From Clostridiales bacterium (GTDB lineage: Bacteria > Bacillota > Clostridia > Saccharofermentanales > Saccharofermentanaceae), in the NCBI GenBank assembly GCA_017620475.1, contig JAFZQI010000028.1, positions 1-64,000 of the forward strand: a DNA stretch of 64,000 nt. Reading direction: 5' to 3'. The notes under the pieces are model-generated. The model was not told the origin of the DNA. It ran no database searches and saw only the letters and a list, made by a program, of their open reading frames with translations. Of this stretch, positions 17,526-25,809 are shown piece by piece (within the stretch, counting starts at the first letter, position 1; each line of letters begins with the position of its first letter). The translations under genes were made by a program, and so were the position numbers.

Positions 17526-17726
17526 ATGAAGAAGATTCAGAAGAACAGAAAAGGTTTCACACTCATCGAGATGGTACTCGTTATCGCTATCATCGTTATC
17601 CTGGCTGCAGTAGTAGTATTCTCTGTTAAGGATTATCTTGACAAGGCAAGAAGTGCTACATCTAAGCTGAACGAAGACAAGTCCATCGTTGAGTCCGTAA
17701 CAGCTGACATCGACGCTGCTCTGTAA
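17526..17726 (+). CDS. Short type IV pilin (66 residues), probable major subunit
   Basis: A class III leader NRKG then FTLIEMVLVIAIIVILAAVVVF, with Glu at mature position 5. Cleavage after Gly10 leaves only 56 residues: the hydrophobic N-terminal helix, a short amphipathic extension and no globular head or disulfide loop. This is unlike usual pilins of 120-180 residues but similar in size to the short PilA of Geobacter; Phe1, Phe22 and Tyr27 are the only aromatics. Own promoter and own strong terminator suggest high, separate expression, as for a major subunit (inference). AGGAGG lies seven bases before the ATG. Confidence 0.85.
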   Translation: MKKIQKNRKGFTLIEMVLVIAIIVILAAVVVFSVKDYLDKARSATSKLNEDKSIVESVTADIDAAL

Positions 17727-17776
17727 TGTAACTGGTTAACTAGCTACTTACTTACTGTTAGTGAAAGCAAACAATT

Positions 17777-17808
17777 AAAGAGGGGGGGCTGCAAGGTCCC
17801 CCCTTTTT
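17777..17808 (+). terminator. Terminator after the first pilin
   Basis: AGAGGGGGGG ... CCCCCCTTTTT: a GC-rich stem with a short loop and a T run, 50 bases after the pilin stop. Confidence 0.9.
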
Positions 17809-17831
17809 ACTATTTGTTAACAATTTAGGCT

Positions 17832-17859
17832 TTGCACATTGGTTAAGATGTGTTATAAT
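17832..17859 (+). promoter_or_regulatory. Promoter of the minor-pilin operon
   Basis: TTGCAC (17832-17837), a 16-base spacer, TATAAT (17854-17859); 26 bases before the next ATG. Confidence 0.7.
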
Positions 17860-17885
17860 GTATTAGGTTATACTTGGAGGAAATT

Positions 17886-18101
17886 ATGAACAAGATCTAT
17901 AAGTCACGGCGTGGCTTCACACTCATGGAGATCATGATTGTCATCGCCATTATAGTATTGTTGGCTGCGGTTGTTTTCATTTCCGTGCACGAGTTTATAA
18001 CCAAGGGTGACAGTGCATCCTCAGAGCTCAGTGTTGAGAGATCTTCTTTCCGTGCTAATAATGCTGAAAAAGATGATAAATTCGTCTCAGTGGGTTATTA
18101 A
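17886..18101 (+). CDS. Second short type IV pilin (71 residues)
   Basis: SRRG followed by FTLMEIMIVIAIIVLLAAVVFISV: a normal class III prepilin N-terminus with Glu5. The mature chain is about 61 residues with a charged tail (ERSSFRANNAEKDDKF) and, like its neighbour, has no room for a globular domain. The ATG at 17886 has GGAGG six bases upstream; an in-frame codon at 17874 lies before the ribosome site and is not used. First gene of an operon with two larger minor pilins. Confidence 0.82.
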   Translation: MNKIYKSRRGFTLMEIMIVIAIIVLLAAVVFISVHEFITKGDSASSELSVERSSFRANNAEKDDKFVSVGY

Positions 18102-18113
18102 GGAGGATGTTAA

Positions 18114-18698
18114 ATGTTTCGATGCAAGAAAGCGTCTAAGCGTGGTGGTTTCACGCTGTTGGAGACGTTGTTAGCTGTTGCAATACTCTTGATTGTATCC
18201 TTGATGGCATTTGAAGGCTTTATGACTACCCTGAACTATTCAGGTGATACTGCTCTTGCAGAAAGAGTCAGCAATGAGAATACCGGAGAATGTTATAAGG
18301 TTCTCGGAGCCAGAATAAGAACTGATGATGATGGTAATTCAATCTACTATCCTGTTACTGCTGGTATTAGAGTAGCTGATGCTGGAAGTAATTATACTAA
18401 TACATTCCAAGTCTATGCTCAGGAGGCTGCTGCAGGTAATTCTGTTTTCGCGGGTTCAAGCGCTGCCTCATATGATTCTTCAAATTTTACCAGTACTGCA
18501 GACAGGCATTGTTTTGTGTATGTTCCAAGATTATGTACCGAATGTGGAACAGCACTCGGATACTTCTACAATGAAGATACTCATGTTTTGTCGTGTAAGT
18601 GTATTAACAAGGATTGCACAAATTATGGTGTAGATATTCCATATAAAACTTGTAATGTTACGGACACTGAAACGGACACTGAAGAAGAGGGGGATTGA
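18114..18698 (+). CDS. Minor pilin with C-terminal zinc-ribbon-like cysteine cluster
   Basis: A 194-residue prepilin: SKRGG then FTLLETLLAVAILLIVSLMAF (PulG/PilV-like, Glu5 present). The outer domain is Ser/Ala/Tyr rich. Near residues 143-172 there is a compact cluster CTEC ... CKC ... C that looks like a zinc ribbon, unusual in an exported protein and here on the outside of the cell. The C-terminus is acidic (TETDTEEEGD). The stop overlaps the next start (TGATG). Role as tip or minor pilin is inferred. Confidence 0.78.
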   Translation: MFRCKKASKRGGFTLLETLLAVAILLIVSLMAFEGFMTTLNYSGDTALAERVSNENTGECYKVLGARIRTDDDGNSIYYPVTAGIRVADAGSNYTNTFQVYAQEAAAGNSVFAGSSAASYDSSNFTSTADRHCFVYVPRLCTECGTALGYFYNEDTHVLSCKCINKDCTNYGVDIPYKTCNVTDTETDTEEEGD

Positions 18699-19240
18699 TG
18701 TTTATGAAAGTATTAAATAAAAACAATCGTGCCCTGAAGAAAGGCTTTACCCTTATCGAGATGGTTCTTGCGCTTGCAATCATGGCAATCATGTGTACAT
18801 ATGTCGTTTCGACATTTAAAGTTGTCAATTATAGTCATCTCAAAGTAGTTACTGTAAATAATATGCATGACTATGCTTCCCTGAACCTGCAGGCAGCGCA
18901 GAATGTAATTCAGAACGCTAAGTCTATTTCAAAATCCAGTGGTAAAATCATTGGAATTGCTGGCGGAAATGATAACTATGTTTGCTATGGATCTACCTCT
19001 ACTAAGCTATTGCCTGGTTTGACTCAGTATCATACAGGATCCGGCAAAGCGAAATGGAGACTCGAGATGGAAGTAAAGACTGACAAAGCTTCAAAGACCG
19101 TTACAATTACTCTGAAGATGTATGATAACGCTATTCCAAGTTCGGATATTACTTACTCGGACGTTATGGTTGTCTACTGCCCTGGCGTTACAGATGATAA
19201 CTTTGAGGAGTTCACCAGCAACGCGATCTACGTTTCTTAA
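18698..19240 (+). CDS. Minor pilin/pseudopilin
   Basis: A 180-residue prepilin: KKG then FTLIEMVLALAIMAIMCTYVVSTF, with Glu5, followed by an extended helix and a beta-rich head (WRLEMEVKTDKASKTVTITLKMYD). The ATG at 18698 overlaps the preceding stop and has GAGGGG upstream; ATG 18704 is an alternative. It is the last gene before a strong terminator. Confidence 0.8.
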   Translation: MFMKVLNKNNRALKKGFTLIEMVLALAIMAIMCTYVVSTFKVVNYSHLKVVTVNNMHDYASLNLQAAQNVIQNAKSISKSSGKIIGIAGGNDNYVCYGSTSTKLLPGLTQYHTGSGKAKWRLEMEVKTDKASKTVTITLKMYDNAIPSSDITYSDVMVVYCPGVTDDNFEEFTSNAIYVS

Positions 19241-19262
19241 GATTTATTTGTTGTCAACAATC

Positions 19263-19296
19263 AAAAAAGGATACCTCATCTGAGGTATCCTTTTTT
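19263..19296 (+). terminator. Terminator after the minor-pilin operon
   Basis: AAAAAAGGATACCTCA pairs with TGAGGTATCCTTTTTT; near-perfect, works in either direction. Confidence 0.92.
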
Positions 19297-19865
19297 ATTC
19301 CCAAGATCATCTCCTTATTCCTTACCAGAGCTATTTTCTTTATGATAATTTAATAACCCATATGTCTTATATCGCCTCTGAATACAGTTCTAAGGTCTGT
19401 ATATAAACGATTATATCTCTGTATCGTTTATAACTATAAGCTGTTTAATATGCCGTCTAGGCCTTTCTGGAGCCATCTATTATCTCCGGCTCATTGTGAG
19501 ATCATTTTTGACGATATCATACGATTATACAGCCTTGTATTCTGACGATTGGTATAGTCTTTCTAAGCTGTTTTACATCATTTGGTATTATCTCCGATCC
19601 TGGCAATCAAATCCTCTCTTCTCTATTCTTCTTTGGTCTTATAATTTTCCCCTTCTTCTCTATACCACGTATCTTCAATTGGTTGAACCATATATCAATA
19701 TTGTTGTTTAACTAAAGAACTCATGATCGTATACAGTATTCCACAGCCTTTTATAGGTTTACTGCTGAAAGCGAATTTATGATATCTCTACGCTCTTTAT
19801 TGATCGTGTATATAGTTCTACTCAGCTCTTCCTTTTTCTCGCGTTTATATGGTCTTCTGGAAAGA

Positions 19866-19907
19866 AAAAGAGTGATCACATGATGTTATTGTGTGATCAC
19901 TCTTTTT
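19866..19907. terminator. Bidirectional hairpin terminator
   Basis: AAAAAGAGTGATCACA pairs with TGTGATCACTCTTTTT around a short loop, with A and T runs on both sides. No gene directly precedes it on the + strand, which hints at a transcript arising in 19300-19860. Confidence 0.8.
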
Positions 19908-19915
19908 CCCATAAT

Positions 19916-19941
19916 AAGGGGGGCTCTTTCGAGCCCCCTTA
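19916..19941 (-). terminator. Terminator of the PilX-like gene
   Basis: On the minus strand AAGGGGGCTC, loop GAAA, GAGCCCCCCTT, then TATTATG. It is 30 bases after the stop. Confidence 0.75.
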
Positions 19942-19970
19942 AAATGTGACTTAATACCTTGTTTAACGAA

Positions 19971-21935
19971 TTACTCGTAGTAATACTCGAAGGAACCTCT
20001 TCTATAGTTAGATGAAAGCGGTTTCAGGCTGCTTCCGCTACCCTCACCAGGTGCAGGACAAAAGTCCATCTTGATCGCGTTACCCTGTGCAGGCTGACCA
20101 GCATAGGTAGTTGCAATGTTAACAGCCTCTACTCGGCCATAGAACTTAGGAGCATCCAAGAATCGGATAGTGCTCTTTTCTGTTCCTCTACCTGCGAGGG
20201 AGATGTATGCATCAACCGTTGCTTGACCGGATGCATGGAAGTAGTTGCTTCCGAGTCCTACGATGTTGCATGCAGGCTCCTGAGAACCAGCTACAGCAGA
20301 ACCATCGGCATTACGGTCATCGCAAGAGATAATACCTGTCGTAGCTTGACCACCAACGTTCTGGCAAACATCGTAATCATCTCCAGGTCTAGCACGTACA
20401 TAGAACTGTACGCCAGGAGCCAAAACGATCGTCAGTTTGTAATCTGTAGCATTCGATACAACAATGGTATACGAAGCAAAGGTAACATCATCGGACATAT
20501 AAATGGATGCATCATCTGTAAGATTAACCTCTAGGCGTCCATTCTGATAGGTACCGTGCATCTCATATTGACCAGAGGCGTTCAGCGGCTTGATGCGACC
20601 TGTATAATCTTCCATTTTTAACGATGTATATCCGGTAGTTAAATCGGCATATGCAGCCTGATAGTCCGCAGCATCAGCTACTTGCGTTTCTGCTGCTTTT
20701 TCTAGCGCAGTTGTGTTATCATCATCTTCATCAATAAAGGCATCTGCAACAACTTTCATTCTGTTATAATCCGAACTTACAGCAGCATCTGTTGGACTCT
20801 TCGTTGTGAATGAACCACTTGCCGAACCACCATCGATAACAACATTATTACCACTACCGCTATAGGTTGCACCATCTGCAACAACGATCGTATCAACCGT
20901 CATGTTGCCGTTTGTTGCACTTCCAGAAGCTTTATACATATAAATGCCGTTAGCAGACATATTCATCCAACCGCCGGAACCGATAGAAACAACGTTTCCA
21001 CTGGTATCATAGAAGCATTTGCAATCGCCATCATTATTACCGATAAAATAGATATCACCTGTGGTCTGTAATCCATTACCCCAAGTAACGTTACCATTCC
21101 AGTCACCATAGGAATAATGAACCGAGTAATTGCCTGATACGGCCAAACCGGCATCAGGGCCATAGAAGATAACATCATTATAGTACTGTTGACCCTGACC
21201 ACCGATAAGCCGACCGGTAAAGATCGTTCTACAGTAGTAATTTGCACCACCACCGCCGGCAGCAAGATATGTTGTGCCGTGGAATACAGCGTATGCACTC
21301 GGGTCATTACATGAAAACTCAAATCTGGAGAATTCGTTCTCAGAACCATCCTGACCGCAAGTAACCATGTTGTTGCAGATCTTCGGCGGCTTTACCGGCT
21401 TCTTGTACATAAGGTGTACTCTCAAGCTTTCAGCTTTACTATCTTCACCGGTTACGTTGATAAGCGTATGGAAAGAAAGAACGATATCAGGCACATGGTC
21501 AGGATTCAACTCCTCTATCTGAGTCGTAGGAGCCGTAGTCACCGTAAAATATGTTCTACTTACAGAAGTAGAATCCTTCATCAAACCAGGCGCAATACTC
21601 AAGCCGCTATCTCCCCCTGAAAGATAGCTACCAATTCCGTAACTGCTTGCACCTGTAATCTCATACTCACCATTATCCACCATGGTCAAAAGCTCAGCGT
21701 CAGTAAGTTCCTGTGCATTGATCGCATCAAGGATCGCCTCAGCGGCACAACTCAATGTCAATCTCTCCTGGCTCTTCTCCATGTCAACATAGTAACGTGA
21801 ACGGCCGGCAAGAGTGACTGTTAAAGCAGATGAAATAAGGATAAGCGTAATAGCAAAAATCATCAGAACCATGATGAGCATACTTCCACGTCTGCTCTTG
21901 GCCTGAAGACGCTTACCTAATTGTAAGTACTTCAT
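19971..21935 (-). CDS. Large PilX-like pilus-associated protein
   Basis: A 654-residue exported protein whose N-terminus (KSRRGSMLIMVLMIFAITLILISSALTV... then SQERLTLSCAAEAILDAI) matches the PilX N-terminal segment of minor pilins, including a Gly before the hydrophobic helix. The remainder is long, rich in Gly, Ser, Asn, Tyr and Asp, with beta-strand repeats and about ten cysteines (for example TCGQDG, FSCNDP, GDCKCF, ISCDDR), suggesting a disulfide-braced beta-solenoid adhesive head. It is convergent with the pilin operon. ATG at 21935 has GGAGG eight bases upstream; a TTG 15 bases earlier overlaps the ribosome site. Tip adhesin or pilus initiation factor by inference. Confidence 0.75.
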   Translation of the reverse strand: MKYLQLGKRLQAKSRRGSMLIMVLMIFAITLILISSALTVTLAGRSRYYVDMEKSQERLTLSCAAEAILDAINAQELTDAELLTMVDNGEYEITGASSYGIGSYLSGGDSGLSIAPGLMKDSTSVSRTYFTVTTAPTTQIEELNPDHVPDIVLSFHTLINVTGEDSKAESLRVHLMYKKPVKPPKICNNMVTCGQDGSENEFSRFEFSCNDPSAYAVFHGTTYLAAGGGGANYYCRTIFTGRLIGGQGQQYYNDVIFYGPDAGLAVSGNYSVHYSYGDWNGNVTWGNGLQTTGDIYFIGNNDGDCKCFYDTSGNVVSIGSGGWMNMSANGIYMYKASGSATNGNMTVDTIVVADGATYSGSGNNVVIDGGSASGSFTTKSPTDAAVSSDYNRMKVVADAFIDEDDDNTTALEKAAETQVADAADYQAAYADLTTGYTSLKMEDYTGRIKPLNASGQYEMHGTYQNGRLEVNLTDDASIYMSDDVTFASYTIVVSNATDYKLTIVLAPGVQFYVRARPGDDYDVCQNVGGQATTGIISCDDRNADGSAVAGSQEPACNIVGLGSNYFHASGQATVDAYISLAGRGTEKSTIRFLDAPKFYGRVEAVNIATTYAGQPAQGNAIKMDFCPAPGEGSGSSLKPLSSNYRRGSFEYYYE

Positions 21936-22008
21936 CTTTTTTGCCTCCAATTTCTGTCTAATGTTTCAATTCGGTTAAGTTACATTTTTTTGGTTATACT
22001 TAATTATC

Positions 22009-22069
22009 ATTATATTTAGATAAATGCAAAAAGAAAGTGTTTCTATTGGAAAGTTCACATTTCTTCACA
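22009..22069 (-). promoter_or_regulatory. PilX-like gene control region with TTCACA box, copy 2
   Basis: A perfect TATAAT (minus, 22014-22009) has no good -35. The 16-mer TTCACATTTCTTCACA (22054-22069), identical to 17215-17230, lies 39 bases upstream of the -10, a position suited to an activator. It overlaps the stop of the exonuclease gene. Confidence 0.4.
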
Positions 22070-23077
22070 TTTTTCTTCGTTTTTGTTGGCAATTTCTGTT
22101 CTTTCTTTCACTCCGTCAAGTTTTTCCTGCCACTTTTCCCTGACATAGCGTGCCGCGTTCCCATTCACGAACCGGAGCTGTCCCGCTCCATAGAATTCCT
22201 GTTTGGGAGTTTTCTTCGCTCGTATCTTACCAGAGAGAAGATTATGTTGCAAACATTTCCATAAAGATAAATGTGTGTGTCCTGAAGAAAACCATTCTAT
22301 TTCCGGCTGAAGCTCCGTTGCACAGATCGGGCAAACCAGTTTTTCGGAGATCGTTGCCTTCAATGCTTCCTTCTCTGTAGGGAACGCTGCGCTCCTCCAT
22401 CTGTACTGCGTAGTGAGATTCGGATTAGAGATGTACGTCATCAGATCCGGGAATGAAGAATCACGATCCGGAGTTTTGGCCATAATGGCAAAATAGTCGA
22501 TAAGGGTTTCCTTGAGGATCCGCGCTTCGTACCATGCGTCTTTGTCCGCACTGTGAAAATCATCCGTCTGAGGAATACGGTAGAAGTCGACCGCGTAGGC
22601 AACACTTCTCTGTTGCGCCGTATTCTCCCCTACCCGTCCAAACAAAGGCTGGATATCCAGGAAACGCTCGTTGATTTCCGAGGATTGTCCGTGGATCTTC
22701 AGGTTTGCCTTGAGAATGGATATATCGGAATCTCCCCAGGCACAGAGCACATAGTTTTCTCCGCAGAATTCCATGAACAGCTGATATGCTTCCAGGAAAG
22801 GCAGACCGCTCTTTAAATCGCTGGTGCTTTTGTTGATGACCCGAGAAACCTGTCTGTTCATGATCTTATAGTATTCCGGACGGACAGTGATCGAGAAAGG
22901 ACGGGACAACGTGTAATCGTTCTCGGATCGCATAGTGACCTTGACGGCACCAATCTCAATGATTTCTCCGGGGAGGATCTTGGGATCGATGGGTGCAGGA
23001 ATATAGGGGATCGGCTGATTCCATTCCATATCGAACACTACGAATGTCATGGGGAACAGTTCCTGATTGGGACTCAT
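22055..23077 (-). CDS. DEDDh-family 3'-5' exonuclease
   Basis: A 340-residue protein with ExoI (FDMEWNQP ... EIIEIGAVKV), ExoII (LCAWGDSDISIL) and ExoIII (FHSADKDAWYEA) motifs of DEDDh exonucleases of the KapD/ERI-1 type, which trim RNA or single-stranded ends. Metal ligands Asp, Glu, Asp, His and Asp are all present. The last 100 residues hold CPIC ... C..H, a probable zinc motif, not typical of the core family. The start overlaps the stop of the upstream YfhO gene by four bases (ATGA), so it is in the same operon; no functional link to glycosylation is obvious. Confidence 0.82.
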   Translation of the reverse strand: MSPNQELFPMTFVVFDMEWNQPIPYIPAPIDPKILPGEIIEIGAVKVTMRSENDYTLSRPFSITVRPEYYKIMNRQVSRVINKSTSDLKSGLPFLEAYQLFMEFCGENYVLCAWGDSDISILKANLKIHGQSSEINERFLDIQPLFGRVGENTAQQRSVAYAVDFYRIPQTDDFHSADKDAWYEARILKETLIDYFAIMAKTPDRDSSFPDLMTYISNPNLTTQYRWRSAAFPTEKEALKATISEKLVCPICATELQPEIEWFSSGHTHLSLWKCLQHNLLSGKIRAKKTPKQEFYGAGQLRFVNGNAARYVREKWQEKLDGVKERTEIANKNEEKCEEM

Positions 23078-25809
23078 GCGTCAACCTCCTCTTTTCTCTT
23101 TGTGCGCCGCAGGATCTCGATACCGGCCGCAACTGCAACAGTAATGGCAAGTGAACTTATGGAGATCCATTTCCCCGGATCGTATCCCTGTGGAACAAAC
23201 CGTAATGTCACATCATGTTGTCCCGAAGGAACATGGATCGCTAAGAAAGACCCGTAAGCAGAAAATGTTTCCGTTTTCTGTCCGTCGATCTGCGCCGACC
23301 ATCCCGGATCGGAAGGAATATTCCAAGCCAGGTTCCCGGGATATGAAGAATCGATGGTTCCGCTCATCTCACCGGCGCTTATCGATGTCAGATTCCACGC
23401 ACCTTCTCTGATCGTCTCTTCGAAGCGTGTCATCAGATCCGTATCAAGAGCGGCAACATAAAGCTGCAGTTTTGAATCTCGAGGTGCATACAGCGTGAGT
23501 TTCACATTCACTCTCATTCCTTCCGTATCCTTCTCATCGATCTTAATCATCGTCGAGGAAGATTCACTCCGGCGATAAGGATTCGTCTGTCCGTTATCGT
23601 CAGAGAAGGATACTTCTACCGCCGCATCCTGCTCACACGTATAGTATATATAAATAGGAGTATTATTGGAAGAAAGGATTTCCTGTGACTGAAGAAGGAC
23701 TTCCATGCGTGCATCCTGTTCCATCGCCGACATATTTCCCTCATCATCCGTCTTCATGTTCTCAAACTCAATTACATCCATGTGAAGCGTCTTGAGAGGT
23801 TCCACTCTTGCAAACCGCAGCGCAAGAGCATTCTGGTTTTCAAACGGAGAGTCGGATGTGAGGATATCGTCGTACACATCTTCAAAAGAAAAGAAGAAAC
23901 TGTTGGTCTTTGTGTTTGGAATCTCCTTGATATCCTTTTTCCCGAACTCTTCCGAAACGAGAAGATCCGAGGACAAAAGAATATCCGTGACTTCGGTTCC
24001 TGTTCCGAGACGGATCTCCGAGTCTCCTTTAGCTGTATTTACACCCAAAGCACGGAGCATTTTGGGAAGGGATTTCGGAAGCAGATAACTATCAGCGGAG
24101 AATGTCGGATATCCGAAAAGAAGACCGTAGTTACTCTTTTTTTCATTCGGTGCAAGGATGCGGCCTCCCTTGGAAATACCGGAATCTCCCGTTTTCAGGA
24201 GCGTGACCATTTCCTTATCTTCACCCTGATAGAGAACTGCTGAATCAAGTGCATAGACCTTCTTCTTTTTCTGCGTCTCCTCCGTTTCCTTCCCGACTCC
24301 ATTTGGGGAGATTCGAAGGCTTTCCAGGGTATTCTTCTCTACTACGGGAGCTTTGAGTACGGCGTGGTAATATCTCTCCTTGATCGGACGATAGAAAGAA
24401 AGACCGCTTTCAAGAAGCATCACCACGGCAAGCGCAGAAAGTATCAGGTTACGGTGCTTTTCGCGAAAAGAACTGAAGCAGAAGACCATGGCGATATAGA
24501 AGATGAAAAAGGCGATGGCAACAAAGACGGCGAAGTCGGCGTAGTCCAGTGTCTTGGAAACTGCCGAGCGGATCAGCATAAAGGTGATGATGATTCCGCA
24601 GGTCCCCCAGACATGACTTCGGTCATCGAACCAGGATGGTTTCGCAAGGATCCGGCCGGCCATATATACGATCAGGAAAGTAATCAGAATCGAATGGGGG
24701 AATTGTCCGCTGACCGGGAAATGAAAGCCCTGGGCAACGAACTGGATGATCTTACTTGACATCGTAATATAAATGCAGACGATGGCGGAGAAGTGATAGA
24801 CCTTCTCTGAGAAACGGATCCGGGGAGAAAAGCCGTAAAGGAATACAAGGATGATCGGAAAGATTCCGCAGTAGATTGCAGGACTCTGGGTCTCATCTGC
24901 CGGGAAGACCAGAAGCGGATCGAAGCAGGCTCTTTCGAGAATATCCCAGGCCTTGAGATCCATGGTCAGGTCTTCCGGAACATGGAGCATCTGTCCTCCG
25001 TAGACCGTTTTGCCAAAAGCAAATGCGGAAGGAAGCCAGACGAATGCGGACATACCGATTCCGAGGAAAAGGAATATGAAGAAATCTCGGATCACCCGCA
25101 GGAGTTTGCGGGGCTTGGGGCCTTCGTGATAGGATTCCATGATCAGAAGCGGGAACATGAGCAGAACAAACATGAGCATGTACGATCCTGCTTTGGCGCA
25201 GGTGATTCCGGTCAGCGCCACGAGGATGGCGAACATCCAGGGAGCGGTGCCGCGGATCAGATAATACATCGAGAGTACAAGAAGCGGAAGGAGGATAACG
25301 GTATCCAGTATCCACGGTTCCTGCGAGTATGTCAGGACATAGCTGCATAAGCTATACGATACGGATAGCGCCACCGAAACCGGCGACACAACGTTTTCTT
25401 TCTTCCAAAGAAGTACAAACAAGGAAAGCGAGGCAAAGCACACTTTGATGGCAAAGATAAGCTGAGTAGCCTGAGCGATCTTCTCGGCCGGAAACAGAAG
25501 ATATAGAAGGACAAACGGGCTCATGGCGTAAGACGACACCCACGCCCAGAAGTTCACGCCGCCTCCGGCATTCCAGGTATAGAACAAGGTCTCGTGATTA
25601 ACGGCCTTTCTTCTCCATTCCGAAATGACGGGAATATACGTATCACGGAGAGTATCCGTAATCAGGCAGTCCTTACTGAAGGGATAGATCTTAAACTTAT
25701 ACGCCACCAGAAGCAGAAGAATCATGGGTAGAAAGAACGAAAGGAGCAGTCCCGCCTTCGTTCTCATCTCGGAAAAAGAGATGCGGCTGTCTTTGCGAAG
25801 TTCTCTCAT
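23074..25809 (-). CDS. YfhO family membrane protein (GT-C type), copy 1
   Basis: A 911-residue polytopic protein. The first about 480 residues hold 12 or so membrane spans with the YfhO/GT-C pattern: an early loop SCFITDTLRDTYIPV-like region and WNAGGGVNFWAWVSSYAMSPF, which carries the family's conserved substrate loop. The last about 400 residues form an extracytoplasmic beta-rich domain ending in a final span (ISISSLAITVAVAAGIEIL). YfhO proteins transfer sugars to wall polymers such as lipoteichoic acid from lipid carriers. Coupled by ATGA overlaps to both neighbours. Paralogue of the next gene. Confidence 0.85.
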   Translation of the reverse strand: MRELRKDSRISFSEMRTKAGLLLSFFLPMILLLLVAYKFKIYPFSKDCLITDTLRDTYIPVISEWRRKAVNHETLFYTWNAGGGVNFWAWVSSYAMSPFVLLYLLFPAEKIAQATQLIFAIKVCFASLSLFVLLWKKENVVSPVSVALSVSYSLCSYVLTYSQEPWILDTVILLPLLVLSMYYLIRGTAPWMFAILVALTGITCAKAGSYMLMFVLLMFPLLIMESYHEGPKPRKLLRVIRDFFIFLFLGIGMSAFVWLPSAFAFGKTVYGGQMLHVPEDLTMDLKAWDILERACFDPLLVFPADETQSPAIYCGIFPIILVFLYGFSPRIRFSEKVYHFSAIVCIYITMSSKIIQFVAQGFHFPVSGQFPHSILITFLIVYMAGRILAKPSWFDDRSHVWGTCGIIITFMLIRSAVSKTLDYADFAVFVAIAFFIFYIAMVFCFSSFREKHRNLILSALAVVMLLESGLSFYRPIKERYYHAVLKAPVVEKNTLESLRISPNGVGKETEETQKKKKVYALDSAVLYQGEDKEMVTLLKTGDSGISKGGRILAPNEKKSNYGLLFGYPTFSADSYLLPKSLPKMLRALGVNTAKGDSEIRLGTGTEVTDILLSSDLLVSEEFGKKDIKEIPNTKTNSFFFSFEDVYDDILTSDSPFENQNALALRFARVEPLKTLHMDVIEFENMKTDDEGNMSAMEQDARMEVLLQSQEILSSNNTPIYIYYTCEQDAAVEVSFSDDNGQTNPYRRSESSSTMIKIDEKDTEGMRVNVKLTLYAPRDSKLQLYVAALDTDLMTRFEETIREGAWNLTSISAGEMSGTIDSSYPGNLAWNIPSDPGWSAQIDGQKTETFSAYGSFLAIHVPSGQHDVTLRFVPQGYDPGKWISISSLAITVAVAAGIEILRRTKRKEEVDA

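Larger units (their letters stand above)
19241..19970. other. 730-base gap between convergent pilin genes
   Basis: Contains three terminators (listed) and about 560 bases (19300-19860) without a credible gene: no ORF here has a ribosome site together with coding-like composition. The + strand is rich in pyrimidines (CTTCTTCTCT-type runs). Several hairpins are visible: ATACAG/CTGTAT (19382-19402), TATAAACGA/TCGTTTATA (19402-19432) and GAGCC/GGCTC near 19470-19495. Variants of CGATTATACAG recur. It could be a decayed gene or a non-coding RNA ending at 19907. Confidence 0.4.

Noticed and set aside
19496-19711. A 71-codon + strand ORF in the pilus gap
   Set aside because: No ribosome site, Tyr/Leu/Ser/Trp composition of a random AT-rich frame.
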